A stretch of 64,000 nt of DNA from Peronospora farinosa (GCA_947646735.1 CANTFK010000001.1:97238-161237), one strand, 5' to 3'; shown: positions 9,728-20,779, counted from the first letter of the stretch. Numbers and translations are program-made. The notes: generated by a model not told the origin, from the letters alone.

Positions 9728-11389
9728 TTAAATCTTATGCGTAGTGGCGCTGATCAAAGCTTCGGGGTTCTCCTCGCAGAAGACAGTGTAAATGCGCTTC
9801 GAGAGAGCTCGCTGAATTCGAGCATCATGCAATTTGTCAGCGACAAGATCCTGTTTCTGTGTACGCGACAAATTTGGGTCACGATACGCTTGCATGAGGC
9901 TGTCGAATGTGGGGAAATGGTCAAGAAGACATTGCGCTTTCTCCTCACTCACACCTGGAATTACTTGGAGCATTCGTAGCCAAGCATTCGCACACGCACT
10001 TGCCGTGGCCCCTGTGTGGGTTACTCGAAATGAGTTATACCGAGGTACGGCCTCCAGGGATTCCTCAAGGGCAGATGCACGCGATGATGCAACCACCAAC
10101 TCACGAGTAAGCAAAGCAATGTAGTTTGCCGTAGCATCAAGGTCAGACGTGAACTTTGTATGTACGCCTACATCCATGAACAACTGAAATGCCACCTCAT
10201 GTAGGTCCGCGAAAGTGGTCATGGGAAAAGTGGTTCTTGAAGTTTTATCCAAGGTAGATCCTTTCTTTTGCGTTTGTCGCTTTTTTAGTTCAATCAGCGC
10301 ATGGTCCATGCCTTCCACAATGATAAAGAACTTGCTAGACTCTTCATCGAATCGACGAGGTATCTCAACCCCAAGTTCCGTCTTCGGTATCAATGTTTTA
10401 AGGTACTGTACGGCACCAATCAATTCCATATAGCTCTTCATCTGAAGCAATTTAAGATATACACCCGCTTCGTAGTATATTGCACATGAATAATAAGAAG
10501 TACCACTTCCTCGTCGTTCCCATCGAAGTACTCCTGGCAGTATGCAATTCAGTGCAGTGGCCACTGTAAAAGGCACTGGTTTACCATTATACACATGACT
10601 TTTTAACGCGTCTCGAATTGTTTCTCCTGCTACCGACGTATCTAACGATTTTTCCATCTGCACGACCGCAATCACATCAGCCGCACCTCTACCTTTACCA
10701 CCTGCTGCCCTATAAGACAGAGCTCCTGTTGTTGAGTCAGCAGGAGCCTTAAACGAATCAGCAGCAGCAGTAGTAGTGGTAGTAGTAGTAATATCCGTAG
10801 AAGTAGTAGTAGTACTTGTCGTCTCGGTCGTCTTTCTTAATGTTTCAAAATGTAAATCTTCGAGCTTTCCTGACAGTCTCCTCGCTTGTTTTTCTTCGCT
10901 TTGTATTCTCTCATCTTCGAAAATTTGTCGTCGCGTAGTTGATGGCAAATTTGGCGACACTTTTTTTGGAGAAGAAGAAACAAGTGAATGTTCTGTATCA
11001 GATGAAAGAAAATATACAAAAGGAGGTGGACACTCGGATGGCGAGTACGAGAATGAAATTTCGTCCTGCTGTTGTTCGTCTTCTACTTCAATTGTTTCTT
11101 GTACTGGAGCACACATTGTGCTATTTGGTAGAGAGTTCGATCGACATAATGACGAGGGCGACGTGGTCAGGTCTACAACAGAAGGATTAATATTCTGCTT
11201 TCGTTTTTTAGCTGGAGGGGAATTTCGAGGAGGTGTTATGAGCTCAATTACTTCAATCGAGACGTTTTTCTTCGTGTGATTGGTAGTCGGGATACCCAAC
11301 TCTATTAGCATTGCATCCAATGCATGATCGTCTTCGTCTTCTTCGATGGAATCGCGAGAGTGAGAGCATTTCTTAGCTACGGTGTTCAT
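9728..11389 (-). CDS. EME1: EME1-like subunit of the MUS81-EME1 structure-specific endonuclease
   Basis: The frame is open further upstream, but the first ATG is at 11387-11389, giving 553 residues. EME1 is the non-catalytic partner of MUS81 and guides cutting of branched DNA (Holliday junctions, stalled forks) in the nucleus. The N-terminal half is low-complexity and charged with basic KKRK stretches and a poly-Thr run (about residues 187-210). The ERCC4-type nuclease fold starts near VVQMEKSLDTS, where the ERKxxxD metal motif of MUS81 is absent, as expected for EME1; FFIIVEGMDHALIEL follows. The C-terminus carries the tandem helix-hairpin-helix part (LQVIPGVSEEKAQCLLDHFP). The length agrees with the family (about 570). 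Neighbours are TIM22 (same strand, upstream) and the ABC relic. Confidence 0.85.
   Translation of the reverse strand: MNTVAKKCSHSRDSIEEDEDDHALDAMLIELGIPTTNHTKKNVSIEVIELITPPRNSPPAKKRKQNINPSVVDLTTSPSSLCRSNSLPNSTMCAPVQETIEVEDEQQQDEISFSYSPSECPPPFVYFLSSDTEHSLVSSSPKKVSPNLPSTTRRQIFEDERIQSEEKQARRLSGKLEDLHFETLRKTTETTSTTTTSTDITTTTTTTAAADSFKAPADSTTGALSYRAAGGKGRGAADVIAVVQMEKSLDTSVAGETIRDALKSHVYNGKPVPFTVATALNCILPGVLRWERRGSGTSYYSCAIYYEAGVYLKLLQMKSYMELIGAVQYLKTLIPKTELGVEIPRRFDEESSKFFIIVEGMDHALIELKKRQTQKKGSTLDKTSRTTFPMTTFADLHEVAFQLFMDVGVHTKFTSDLDATANYIALLTRELVVASSRASALEESLEAVPRYNSFRVTHTGATASACANAWLRMLQVIPGVSEEKAQCLLDHFPTFDSLMQAYRDPNLSRTQKQDLVADKLHDARIQRALSKRIYTVFCEENPEALISATTHKI
10765..10835 (+). repeat. Trinucleotide (GTA/GTG)-type microsatellite inside EME1
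   Basis: The plus strand is a run of imperfect GTA/GTG/GAA trinucleotides, encoding the Thr-rich tract of EME1 on the minus strand. All units stay in frame. Its length is likely to vary between strains. Confidence 0.7.
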
Positions 11390-11742
11390 TATTCTTATAA
11401 TTATAAAAATGACATTATCAAGTGAATTTGTGAGTAACATACAGATATCTATATTTTTATAAGCAAAAGTCACTTTGGCAGGTCTCCCTCCGACAAGTTA
11501 TAAACGGACATTTCCATAACTGGACAGAGGTTTACCTTATCGGTTTGGAGCCTAGCACCTACAATGATATTCTTGACAGAGGTTTTTCATTAGGTTTATC
11601 ACTAGGATTTCTACGAGGCTCGTTACGTATACAAAATCAACTTGCTTGTGAGCGGTGGCTACATGGCGTACACCAGTACAACTTCGTGTCAAAGCTCCAA
11701 CAAAGCGCTGCTATCTGCTTGTCTTTTATATTTCTGCTGCAG

Positions 11743-12591
11743 CTAGAACTTGCCGCCTGTAAACACGTTGATTGCGTACGAGAACGCAGCAAAACCTGCA
11801 CAGCCAAGACATTGCGCTTGAAATCCCTGACCTGCTGCCAGTGCTGCACCCGTCGCACAACCCGCCACCAACTCGTTGCCCACGTCGTGGCGTCCGCGAA
11901 TCTTCTCAGACGCGCACTCCAATCCCGAAAACATGGCTACACCGAACAAAAACATCAATGATCCAATACATTAAGACTCATTGCAATTATGCATACCCAG
12001 TCTCATCAGGTGTACAATTTACCTGAAATGACAAGAAAGTTGTTGCCCCAGTAGCGGCATTTGCCCGCTGTAACTCGCCAAGATCCCGCCATCTGCTCAA
12101 ATTAGTCATTAACTTCATAGCTCTTACAAAAACGTCATACATTAATCAACGTACTGACTCGCGCCATGGTACTTTTGGTAATTCTCTCTGTCCCGGAAGT
12201 GGTATCGGTGGCGTGATTCCTTCGTAGCTGCCCAGTACCAATCCAAATGCATTGCCCATAATGTACCCTATATCATCAATACACAACAAATTTTGAAATT
12301 CAATATGTAATATTTACTTTTATTGTAATATTTGTATGAAAGACACCTACCCATAGACGCGGAAATAAAGAATTTACCCATGCACGACTCGGTGATGGGG
12401 TTGGGCTGTTGCCATTGTAGAATTTGTGGAGGATACGCGGGTAGAAACGGGTGAACGCCTACTGTGTTATACAGCAGATGCATATTAAGAAAACTGCGAG
12501 GAAACAAGAAAGGATTCGGCGGTTTCTCTTTGCTCAAGTCCTCAACGTGCACGCCCAACTGGGCATTGGCATCATTAGCACTTGACGCCAT
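11743..12591 (-). CDS. TIM22: TIM22, mitochondrial inner-membrane carrier translocase subunit (4 exons)
   Basis: Exons, in order of translation: 12351-12591, 12155-12267, 12023-12092, 11743-11936. The three introns are 83, 62 and 86 bp with GTAGGT, GTACGT and GTAAAT donors and TAG/CAG acceptors; all junctions keep the frame, giving 205 residues (family about 190-200). TIM22 forms the channel of the inner-membrane complex that inserts metabolite carriers. Exon 1 ends in PNPITESCMGKFF; exon 2 carries the glycine-rich membrane segment (GYIMGNAFGLVLGSYEG); the last exon has MFSGLECASEKIRGRHD and then VAGCATGAALAAGQGF, the hallmark R-x-K/H-D-x-x-N-x-x-x-x-G-C-x-x-G-A block of the Tim17/22/23 family. 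It is divergently transcribed from the M28 peptidase gene, sharing a 177-bp upstream region. Confidence 0.9.
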
Positions 12592-12768
12592 TAAAACACA
12601 AAATGGTCAAAATCTGTGCACTGATTGGTCCATTCCGAGACCCACTCATCTGTAGCTGACATTTATAGCCAATCATCTGTTGTATTGTTTATTTTTTTAG
12701 TTTTAGCCAGTTAAAAATGTGATAGCGAGGACACAGAGAATAGTATCAGTCTATAAGAAGGTGAGAAA
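12592..12768. promoter_or_regulatory. Short shared upstream region between TIM22 and the M28 peptidase
   Basis: Only 177 bp separate the two divergent start codons, so both promoters must lie here or inside the 5' ends. The segment is AT-rich with a T/A-rich run around 12685-12715. No single element can be assigned with confidence. Confidence 0.45.
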
Positions 12769-15210
12769 ATGATGCCACTGTCGACTCCTTTGGCGAGTTT
12801 ACCGCCCGACCACAGTGATTTTAATGCTTACGAGACATTGGAGACCAACTCTGACGCTTACGGGACATTTAATGGACGCGTAATGCCCGATACTGATGAG
12901 AAATCCCACGTTTTCATCAGATTCTGGCGCTCACTGGGCTTTGCAGCGCTTTTGGTTGTGTTAACAAGCTACATGCTTTTCCAGAGCTACAATGATCCAG
13001 TTAATGGTAAAGTACTAGACGTTACAAGGTTGAAGAGTCCTCAAGTGGTATCTGGAGTGGCCCACAAGAGTACAAACGACGTGGTAGATCATATGACGAC
13101 GCTCAGTCAGACGAATGAGAGTGATGGATTTTCCAAGTTTGAAAGAACGTTCTTAAAAAATGTCAATACGATGAAAATTCGGAAATTTCATGGCACTTAT
13201 GCCAGTGTGCCTCATCCAGCAGGTAGTTCTCAGGACTATCAGACGGCGTTATTTACTGCAAAGCAATTGGAGTCATTTGGAATCAAAACAGAGATTATGG
13301 AGTATTATCCGCTGCTTTCTTTGCCGATTCACCGCCATTTGAGTATTCTGTCGCCGTCTACAGCGGTGAGGACGTTGAATTTGACGGAAGCTTCTATTCC
13401 CGGGGACGCATGCACGAGCAATAAAGATGCACTGCCTCCGTATCTTGGATACTCTGACTCGGGCAATGTCACGGCATCTGTAGTGTATGTGAATTATGCC
13501 AGACCTGTGGACTTTCAGTGGTTGAAAGACAATAATGTGACGTTGGAGGGCAAGATTGCGTTGGTGCGGTATGGAAGCAACTTTCGTGGATTAAAGGTGA
13601 TGCTGGCGGAGCAACATCGGATGGCTGGTGTTTTGATTTACTCGGATCCATTAGATGATGGGTACGCACAGGGGCCGGTGTATCCGGAAGGTCCGTGGCG
13701 ACCGGAGGGATCGTTCCAACGTGGATCGTTGCAATACAACTCCATTTATGGTGGCGACCCACTTACCCCAGGCTACCCATCTCTACCTGGCGAGCCTTAC
13801 TTGAGCAAGAAAGAGTGTAAAACGATTCCACATATTCCGGCGCTTCCTCTTTCGTACGGTCAGGCTCGGTATATTCTCGAGTCGCTGGGTGGTAAGAAGG
13901 TGCCTGAGACTTGGCAAGGCGCTCTCAAACTTGATAATGGCGCTTACTTTGTGGGTGATGATGAAGCTACGGTCCTAAATATGGATGTGGCAATGGACAA
14001 TAGTATTGGACCTATCTGGGACGTCATCGGTACTATTGAAGGCACAAAGGAGCCCGACCAGATGGTTCTGATTGGCAATCATCGCGATGCGTGGGTATGC
14101 GGAGCTGTGGACCCATCTAGTGGGTCAGCTGTCATGCTGGAGATAGCTCGTGGGCTGGGTGACTTGCTGAAAGATGGCTGGAAGCCCCGTCGCACCCTTG
14201 TCATCGCTTCTTGGGATGGCGAGGAATTGGGCTTGCTTGGTAGCACCGAGTTTGCAGAGGACCATGCTGAGCTGTTGAAGAAGCAGGGTGTAGCGTATAT
14301 CAATGTAGACAATGTGGTTGGCCCCTTCGTGAGCTCAGGAGGTACACCATCGATAGCAAAGTTCCTGCAGGAAACAGCCCAGCTCATTCCAGGCAACCCA
14401 TTTTATGGCGTTGATGTGCAAGATAGCTTGTACGAGCAATGGGTGAGCCAGACTGCTATTCGACGGTCAAGCCTTGCAGCTGGCGCCGATGATGGCACTC
14501 TAGCTCCGGACCACCTCATTCAGTTTTTAGGCTCCGGCACAGATTTTACGGCCTTCTATCAGCACCTCGGTATTATCTCGGCCAATCTGGGCTACACTGT
14601 CGGTAGTGCGATGTATGGCACGTATCACAGCACCATGGACAGCATTTCGTACGTGGAAACTGTGGGTGACCCACACTACGCAACGCAGACTACGATGGCG
14701 AAGTGGTGGGGGCTCATTACGCTACGCTTGGTGGACAACGTTATCGTACCGTTCGATTTTTCTACTTACGGGCTTGTAATGCAAGAAGGCCTTGCCGGCT
14801 ACGAGAATATAACGGCAGCTATGGGACGCACTATTGACTACTCTGCACTTCACGAAGCGATTGAAACGTTCAGCAGCAATGCTAAGGTCTTTCAAGCGCA
14901 TGTTAGTGAGTGTACCCAGAAGGATACCATGAAGCAAGAGAGCTGCAAGTCGGAGGCGGAACGTCACTTCTGGAATGAAAAACTTGTGAGTCTCGAGCGC
15001 TTTCTGATCTCGGACACTGGTCTTCCTCACCGACCGTGGTTCAAGCACATGATCTTTGGGCCGGGCTTCTACGAGGGCTACAAGGGAGTTGCATTCCCGG
15101 GAATCTCGGACAGCATCGTGTTCGAGGATGATAACGCTGCAATTCAAGCCCATGTGAACGATGTCACCGCAGTCATCAATATAGCGGCGGCGTATCTTAC
15201 ATTCGCGTAG
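12769..15210 (+). CDS. Glutamate carboxypeptidase II-like membrane peptidase (M28B, NAALADase/FOLH1 family)
   Basis: An intronless gene of 813 codons. It is a predicted type II membrane protein: a short cytosolic N-terminus, one membrane segment at about residues 50-68 (LGFAALLVVLTSYMLF), then a large outer domain. All zinc ligands and the catalytic Glu are recognisable: His438 and Asp448 (NHRDAWVCGAVDPSSG), Glu485-Glu486 (WDGEELGLLGS), Asp514 (INVD) and His620 (YHSTMD). Their spacing (10, 37, 29 and about 106 residues) follows human GCPII, whose last step is 100. A protease-associated domain precedes the peptidase, and a C-terminal dimerisation-type helical domain follows. Known family members release C-terminal glutamate from peptides or folyl-polyglutamate; the substrate here is unknown. 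The length fits (750-820 for the family). Confidence 0.9.
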   Translation: MMPLSTPLASLPPDHSDFNAYETLETNSDAYGTFNGRVMPDTDEKSHVFIRFWRSLGFAALLVVLTSYMLFQSYNDPVNGKVLDVTRLKSPQVVSGVAHKSTNDVVDHMTTLSQTNESDGFSKFERTFLKNVNTMKIRKFHGTYASVPHPAGSSQDYQTALFTAKQLESFGIKTEIMEYYPLLSLPIHRHLSILSPSTAVRTLNLTEASIPGDACTSNKDALPPYLGYSDSGNVTASVVYVNYARPVDFQWLKDNNVTLEGKIALVRYGSNFRGLKVMLAEQHRMAGVLIYSDPLDDGYAQGPVYPEGPWRPEGSFQRGSLQYNSIYGGDPLTPGYPSLPGEPYLSKKECKTIPHIPALPLSYGQARYILESLGGKKVPETWQGALKLDNGAYFVGDDEATVLNMDVAMDNSIGPIWDVIGTIEGTKEPDQMVLIGNHRDAWVCGAVDPSSGSAVMLEIARGLGDLLKDGWKPRRTLVIASWDGEELGLLGSTEFAEDHAELLKKQGVAYINVDNVVGPFVSSGGTPSIAKFLQETAQLIPGNPFYGVDVQDSLYEQWVSQTAIRRSSLAAGADDGTLAPDHLIQFLGSGTDFTAFYQHLGIISANLGYTVGSAMYGTYHSTMDSISYVETVGDPHYATQTTMAKWWGLITLRLVDNVIVPFDFSTYGLVMQEGLAGYENITAAMGRTIDYSALHEAIETFSSNAKVFQAHVSECTQKDTMKQESCKSEAERHFWNEKLVSLERFLISDTGLPHRPWFKHMIFGPGFYEGYKGVAFPGISDSIVFEDDNAAIQAHVNDVTAVINIAAAYLTFA

Positions 15211-15483
15211 CCAAAATCGAGCACGCAAATTGGAAAATCGTGATGATGTATGAGTGCAAGAGCGTGAATCAAGAGAGTAACTGAATGAAAGCAGAAACGA
15301 GATAGCTTGGTATAGATGTTGGATAGTACAAGTACGATTGAGTGTGCTGTAGTCCAGCTTCAAATCGCTTTAACGGCTTCAACTTGCGCTAGTTCCTGTC
15401 CCAACACACGAAGACAAAAAATTTGGGCATTATCCATTTGCTACGAAGCTAACAGAGTGGTAACCAAGTTTGGTCAATTTGCA

Positions 15484-15936
15484 ATGGTGTCTGAGAGTGT
15501 TAAGGTGTATGTGGCGTGCACTTCGGTGCTCTATCTCAAGTTCTTAATGGCCACTTTGATCCAAGGCATGAAAAAGTATTCCGTTGGTGGACGTCCTCCT
15601 GAAGATATGAAGATCTCGACAGCTAAAGTCAAGCAAACCTTTGGCTTTGACAAGACTAAAGACGTCAAGACCCTCGAGTCTTCCAAGCGCTGGGGAGGTA
15701 TTGTTATGAACGATCTCGAGTCCATTCCTTTTGGTCTCTTAATCTTTGGTGCAGGCATTATGGTTGGAGCTAATTCTATCATTCATTATCGTGCAATGAT
15801 CGCGTTTACGACCGTGCGTTGTTTACATACGTATGCTTATGCGAATGCGATGCAGCCAATGCGTGGGTTGTGTTATGGCGTGGGGGTGATGGCTACACTG
15901 ATTGGGCTGGGCAATGCTCTTAGCGCAATTTTCTAA
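15484..15936 (+). CDS. MAPEG-family integral membrane protein
   Basis: The frame is open from 15316, but the ATG at 15484 (MVSESVKVYVAC) starts directly at a hydrophobic helix and gives 150 residues, the normal size for MAPEG proteins (membrane-associated proteins in eicosanoid and glutathione metabolism). Four hydrophobic segments are visible. The family signature is clear: NDLESIPFGLLIF near residue 77, then R-x-x-H-x-x-A-Y-A (RCLHTYAYANAMQPMRGLCY) around residues 112-133. Relatives act as microsomal glutathione transferases or prostaglandin E synthases, at the ER; which activity this one has cannot be told. It follows the M28 peptidase gene by 273 bp on the same strand. Confidence 0.85.
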   Translation: MVSESVKVYVACTSVLYLKFLMATLIQGMKKYSVGGRPPEDMKISTAKVKQTFGFDKTKDVKTLESSKRWGGIVMNDLESIPFGLLIFGAGIMVGANSIIHYRAMIAFTTVRCLHTYAYANAMQPMRGLCYGVGVMATLIGLGNALSAIF

Positions 15937-16765
15937 GTTTGGTGATATTTGGCTTGACAGCCTTTTCCACCGGTATGAAAAGGTTTACAATGGTGATTAA
16001 GACAATAGTCAAATATGAAACGGTATTTGAAGAAGATTATAAACATTTTCTGAGTTTTGTTCTGAATGGTCTAATTAAAGCAATTGTGGCTCCCATAAAT
16101 GTAGCTCGGTTTTCACAATCCTCAGTCAGAAATTTTTCAGAAACTTTTTGACTATAAACCCCTTCGCATCCAAAATCGGGCCTAAAATGACGAAAAGAAA
16201 CCATGTGGCTATGTACTATCATGACAATGGTAAAATCGAGCTGAACACGAGGTGCTAAAGATTAGCGTATAAATTTTTCTTAAAACTCAATTAAATCTTA
16301 AAAAAAGAAACCGTTTATAATCTTGCCTTATAATATTTTACGTGTCATCCATTAAATAGTTCGGTATATTAAGATTATAATTATATCTGGTGTAGGGTAC
16401 TTAGGATAGAATTTATTCTCAGATCACAAAGCTAGATAAAGTTTAGTTCACATTTTGAGAAAGACTTGTTGATTAATGAAGTGGATGTTGTTTAAGAAGT
16501 AAATGATAAAAGTCAAAAGGTGAGTATATTATGCATGCACAGATAGCTCTTTCTTACTCCTAGAGCTTACCTGTCCTGTGCCCCATGTGCTTCGCACGGT
16601 CGTTTTCTCAAATATTTCTTGATTGACACATATTCACCGCGCCGGAAACTCACATGGGGTTAAAAGTTATCACCTATCACAGGTTGTCAAGCGTTCAAGC
16701 GTCCACGTTAAGACCTGTTACAGGAAAGGCTCAACATAACCTGATTGTTTGTAATTTTGACAACG
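15937..16765. other. AT-rich spacer, nothing recognised
   Basis: Downstream of the MAPEG gene the sequence is AT-rich with short runs of A and T and no convincing open frame. It ends at the Copia LTR-like repeat. Confidence 0.5.
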
Positions 16766-17034
16766 TGACATTTAGGACGAAGAGAGACGGACGCCACATG
16801 AGACAACCAAGATGTCATGGGGATGGGACCGGTAGAGACGGTCGGCATGTGGGACCAGCATGTGAGACGTGCGGACTGGACGCACGCCATCTGCAGCTTG
16901 ACCTGGTCAAGTTGCACTGCAGGAAGATCACATGGTGGATGGAGTAAAAGAAAGAAGTCATCACTCAATATATTTCACTTTTTTACTATCTGCTACATTT
17001 GCACGAGTTCAACTACGAGCACAGCTTTCTAACA
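16766..17034 (+). repeat. 5' LTR of the Copia element
   Basis: It starts TGACATTTAGGACGAAGAG and ends in CTAACA. It is homologous along its length to 18779-19049. Confidence 0.75.
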
Positions 17035-17187
17035 GGTAATGAGCCCAAAGCTACGTGTTGACGGCGCAGCCCAAGAGGGCAAACCCGCTGTGGCAGTTGA
17101 TGGTCATGTTACGACCGAAGACAACTAACGGAAAGGTAAGTCATGTTTCATTGTTACACGACAGTAAGACATTAGACATTAGAAACT

Positions 17188-18780
17188 TTGGTGAAGCCGT
17201 GTGAAAACAACGTTGTTCGAGAGCTATCCCCAAAGAACTACACTGAGGCTCTACAAAGTGACAGCAAGGACAAGTGGTCTGTGGTAATTAAGGACGAACT
17301 GAAGGCACTGCAACAAAACGGTGTGTGGAAGGTCGTTGTTCGGCCGGAACACGCGCACATACTGCACAACAAGTGGGTCTTCAAGGCAAAGACCGATGCC
17401 GATGGGAAGGTCGAACGATACAAGGCCAGACTTGTCGCTTGCGGCAACGAACAATTGCTTGGAGTCGACTACACTCTGACTTTTGATGCAGTCATGGAAC
17501 TCGGTACTGACAAGATTATTTTAATTTTCTCGCGCAGATGGAATGTGCCAACACGACACGGCGATATGCCAAATGCATACGTAAAAGTCGATCTCGAAGA
17601 GAACCTCGACATCTTTATGAAGATACCAAGTAGAATTCAAATTGCTCAAGATACGTTGAACTTTCATGATGTTGCCGGAAAAAGACAGCTGGCGTTGTTG
17701 CTTAAGAAATCCCTGTTTAGATTGAAGCAAGCCGGAAAATTATGGAGCAAGCTTTTACACACCAATTTGACCGGTTTGACATTAGACAGTGCACGACGGA
17801 CATGCGCCTATACGTCAATCGAACAGACACAAGTTTAACGGCTGTCGGTCTCTACGTCGACGATTTGCTGGTGAATGGAACGTCAAGTGTTGTGGTTGGA
17901 CAGTGTTTCAAGGACCTGAGGTCCCTCGAGATTAAGGACCTCAGGATTTTGAACAAGTTTCTAGGACTATGAGTCAAATTGGATAACAGCGAAGGTTACA
18001 TCCTAAAACAAGAAGTTACCATCGACTTACTGTTGAAGGAACATGGACTGGCTACGGCCTATGGTGTAAGATCGTCAATTAGGGATGAATGCAATGAAGG
18101 CGATGAGCAAGGGTCGAAATTGTTGATGTCGACCTTCAAGGCCGAAGTCGTGAGTGTCAAGGCCTTTTAATCACTCGTTCGGATTTTCTCTGGACTGCGC
18201 GTTGCATTCATCTGGATATCTCTTTCGCAGTGCATCGTGCAAGACGTTGAAGCTATGCATCAACAGCACAAGTACATCAAACTAAAGCCATCAAGCTTAA
18301 GAGCTGGAGCGATGCGAATTTTGCCGCGGACAAGTCTGACCGAAAGTCTGTTTCGGGATCCGTACTCACCATGGACGGTGCTATGGTGTCTTGAGTTTGC
18401 AAAAAGCAGAATGGTATACCTCTAAAGCACAATGGAAGCAGATTTTATTGCTGCGTCGCACGCAGGTCGCGACCTACTGGGTTTGAAGGAGCTGCTTAGT
18501 GAGCGGTGCATTAAAGGTAATCAAATCAATGCCGATGTGGATGGATAATTAAGAGGCGATCAACCTGATGAAGAGCGGGAAGAGTTCGTCAAGTGCGAAA
18601 CATGTTGACATTCGTCTCAAGTGTATCTGCCACTCCGGCCAAGCTCATATTGTGCAGCCAAGTTTTGTCAAGTCGGGAGACATGATCGCAGATCTGTTGA
18701 CGAAGGCGCTACCGGCGCCCAGGATTTTGACGTTGCGAAAGCTATTTAAGCTGAAGATCATTCAATATGACGTCTACGTG
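17188..18780 (+). pseudogene. Copia pol remnant: reverse transcriptase and RNase H
   Basis: From 17188 the frame reads NYTEALQSDSKDKWSVVIKD, then GVWKVV...NKWVFKAKTDADGKVERYKARLVACG, the classical N-terminal part of Copia reverse transcriptase. Frameshifts follow, with LYVDDLLV (about 17850-17875) holding the catalytic YVDD in the next frame. RNase H pieces lie at about 18300-18500 (STMEADFIAASHAGRDL in the region around 18430) and at 18595-18735 (KHVDIRLKCI...IADLLTKALPAPR). Stops and shifts between these blocks show it is dead. Confidence 0.85.
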
Positions 18781-19049
18781 ACAGTTGGAACGAAGAGAGA
18801 CGGACGCCACATGGGACAACCAAGATGTCATGGGGATGGAACCGGGAGAGACGAACGACATGTGGGACCAGCATATGAGACGTGTGGACTGGGGACGCAC
18901 GCCATCTGCAACTTGACCTGGTCAAGTTACACTGCAGGAAGATCTCATGGTGTATGGAGTAAACGAAAGAAGTCAACACTCTATATATTTCACTTTTCTA
19001 CTTTCTGCTACCTTTGCACGAGTGCAACGACGAACACAACGTTTTAACA
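18779..19049 (+). repeat. 3' LTR of the Copia element
   Basis: It starts TGACAGTTGGAACGAAGAG and ends in TTTTAACA; a direct repeat of 16766-17034. Confidence 0.75.
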
Positions 19050-19184
19050 CATGGTAGGTGTAACTAATGTACCGTTTCATAATCGTCGGCTTGTGGAGTC
19101 GCGAGAAGGGTTGGAATGGCTACACCTTCCGACAATGCTTGTATTCTTGGTTTGACTGGAACAACCTAATAGCATTTATAGTTT

Positions 19185-19400
19185 TTTGGGGTATTCAGCT
19201 TATAGCGTGTTGACTCTAGAGTCTTTCTCTAATTCCTTAGAAGTGGTAGACTTCTCTAGTCATTATATTAAGCTTCGTAGAACTAAGTGGTTTTTAGCCG
19301 CTAGTCTTTTTCTAACTTAAGAGCTGTGTATCTCCGCCGCACAATTCCTCATCCTGCGGGCACGGTTTCGTCTTCTGCATTCAGTGATCACAGCATCGAC
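19185..19400 (+). repeat. LTR-like repeat also present inverted at the right end of the window
   Basis: Blocks such as AACTAAGTGG...TTTAGCC and CTTAAGAGCTGTGTATCTCC recur, with substitutions, on the minus strand at about 63800-63990 (AACTAAGTGGCTTTAAGCC; CTTGAGTGCTGTGTAGCTCC). The copies are old and only the core was aligned by eye. Confidence 0.5.
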
Positions 19401-19855
19401 CTGGTCGCCACAGATCGCACTTTGCCAAAAGTCGTCCATCCAGATCGCGCTTATAAACTACATGATCGAGATATTCTGTGGAACCACTTACATTTTCCTG
19501 TCTAGATGTAACGGGTTATATACGCGTACCCTTTAGTACGTGGTACTTAACGGTAGGTACCAAGACGCAGGCCTCTCTATATACATAAATTACGGTTATT
19601 TACGAATTGGACGCCGTAATTAATATTTCTAACGAGCCGTATATACCCTGGTTTAGAAATGGCTAGAAACATAGCATTTTTAGAATTAAGAAACGATATG
19701 GGCGAGTGAGCGAGTCCGTAAGAAATTTGTGAGAAAAAAGTTACTGGAAAAAGAAACGGGGACCCAAAATTGACTCCCACAATCTAAAAAGACTCCCATC
19801 CTTCGCGACTAACAACTAAACCAAATATTGAGCCCTAGAACCCGCTAAACAGCCC
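19401..19855. other. Spacer, nothing recognised
   Basis: AT-rich sequence without an open frame that resembles a protein. Confidence 0.4.
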
Positions 19856-20779
19856 GTGGGAAAATCTTATACACATGAAGAACAAGCGAGAGACTCCTTT
19901 ATAAATGAACATGCTCTAAAATATGGTGTTCGAGTCTCTCAGAGGAGAACTAAAGACCGCACTGTTGTATTAGTGGAATGTCTTTTCTGTATTCGCTTCG
20001 GTCGCGATAGCAAGCAGGCGCAAAACGTGCAAGAACTACTAACACCAAGTATCACTCGGTCCCATTCCGAGCAGACAACTACACGCAGCACCTGAAACCA
20101 CAGCACCCCGAAAGGTTGCAGGAGTACCTAGGCCTCTCTTAAATAGTCAAGAAGGGCTCCTTTGAGAATGTATATCCCATTAAGCACACCTTACATTCGC
20201 ACTTTGGATCTCAGCAGATGCCGAGGCAGCATACGATTAGCGCGCCAATTGTCGACAAAGTTGTTGGAGAAGTGCTTTGGGATCCAGACGAAGTTAAAAG
20301 GTGAGATTCATACAAAGATGATGCAGCCGTTCGTTAACATTGCTGACGGGTTAGAGGACCTTAGATATGGAGAAGGTGTCGACCGCTACCGTATTGATAT
20401 CAAGAATTCCCTGCAATTCGATCTTGCTGTTGGATATTTGGCAGCTGCATGCATGTTTCGTCAGAATTCTCGTATTTTGCTATCTACGAAGGAGTTAACA
20501 GGATTGTTTCATTCGGGTGTGTCAATGACGCAACTGTAGCCAAGTATGCTCAGTTTCCTGTTGCCATCAACTTACAGAGGATTGTGGTGAAGTGCTGTTT
20601 CTGTGATTTGGGGACCCCAGAATCCAGTTGGATTCGGAGTATAGACCGTGGGTCAGGGACAGGAGACCAGAGAGACAGGGGCCTCGAAGGGGAGCGACTG
20701 TTGGTGGAGAACAATTCGCAGGACCCACAGAAGAAAAATCAGAATCAGGGTACCGGTTAATTGGTACCGAAGGGAGTTG

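Larger units (their letters stand above)
16766..19049 (+). mobile_element. Internally deleted Ty1/Copia retrotransposon
   Basis: Two direct repeats of about 270 bp (16766-17034 and 18779-19049) flank a 1.7 kb inner part. Right after the first repeat, GGTAATGAGCCCAAAG (17035-17050) resembles a primer-binding site for initiator tRNA-Met. The inner part keeps only the end of pol (reverse transcriptase and RNase H); gag, protease and integrase are gone, so it is a deletion derivative. The repeats are diverged by clear substitutions and small indels, meaning an old insertion. I found no convincing target duplication, so the outer borders may be off by a few bases. Confidence 0.85.

Noticed and set aside
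11390..11473. Upstream extension of EME1
   Set aside because: It would need a GTG start; the first ATG is at 11389 and the extension looks like AT-rich leader sequence.
11545..11961. Plus-strand 138-codon ORF
   Set aside because: It lies antisense to the last exon of TIM22 and has no motif.
14722..15363. 213-codon minus-strand ORF
   Set aside because: Shadow of the M28 peptidase 3' end.
15316..15483. 56-residue N-terminal extension of the MAPEG protein
   Set aside because: Without family similarity or hydrophobic pattern; the ATG at 15484 gives the usual MAPEG length.
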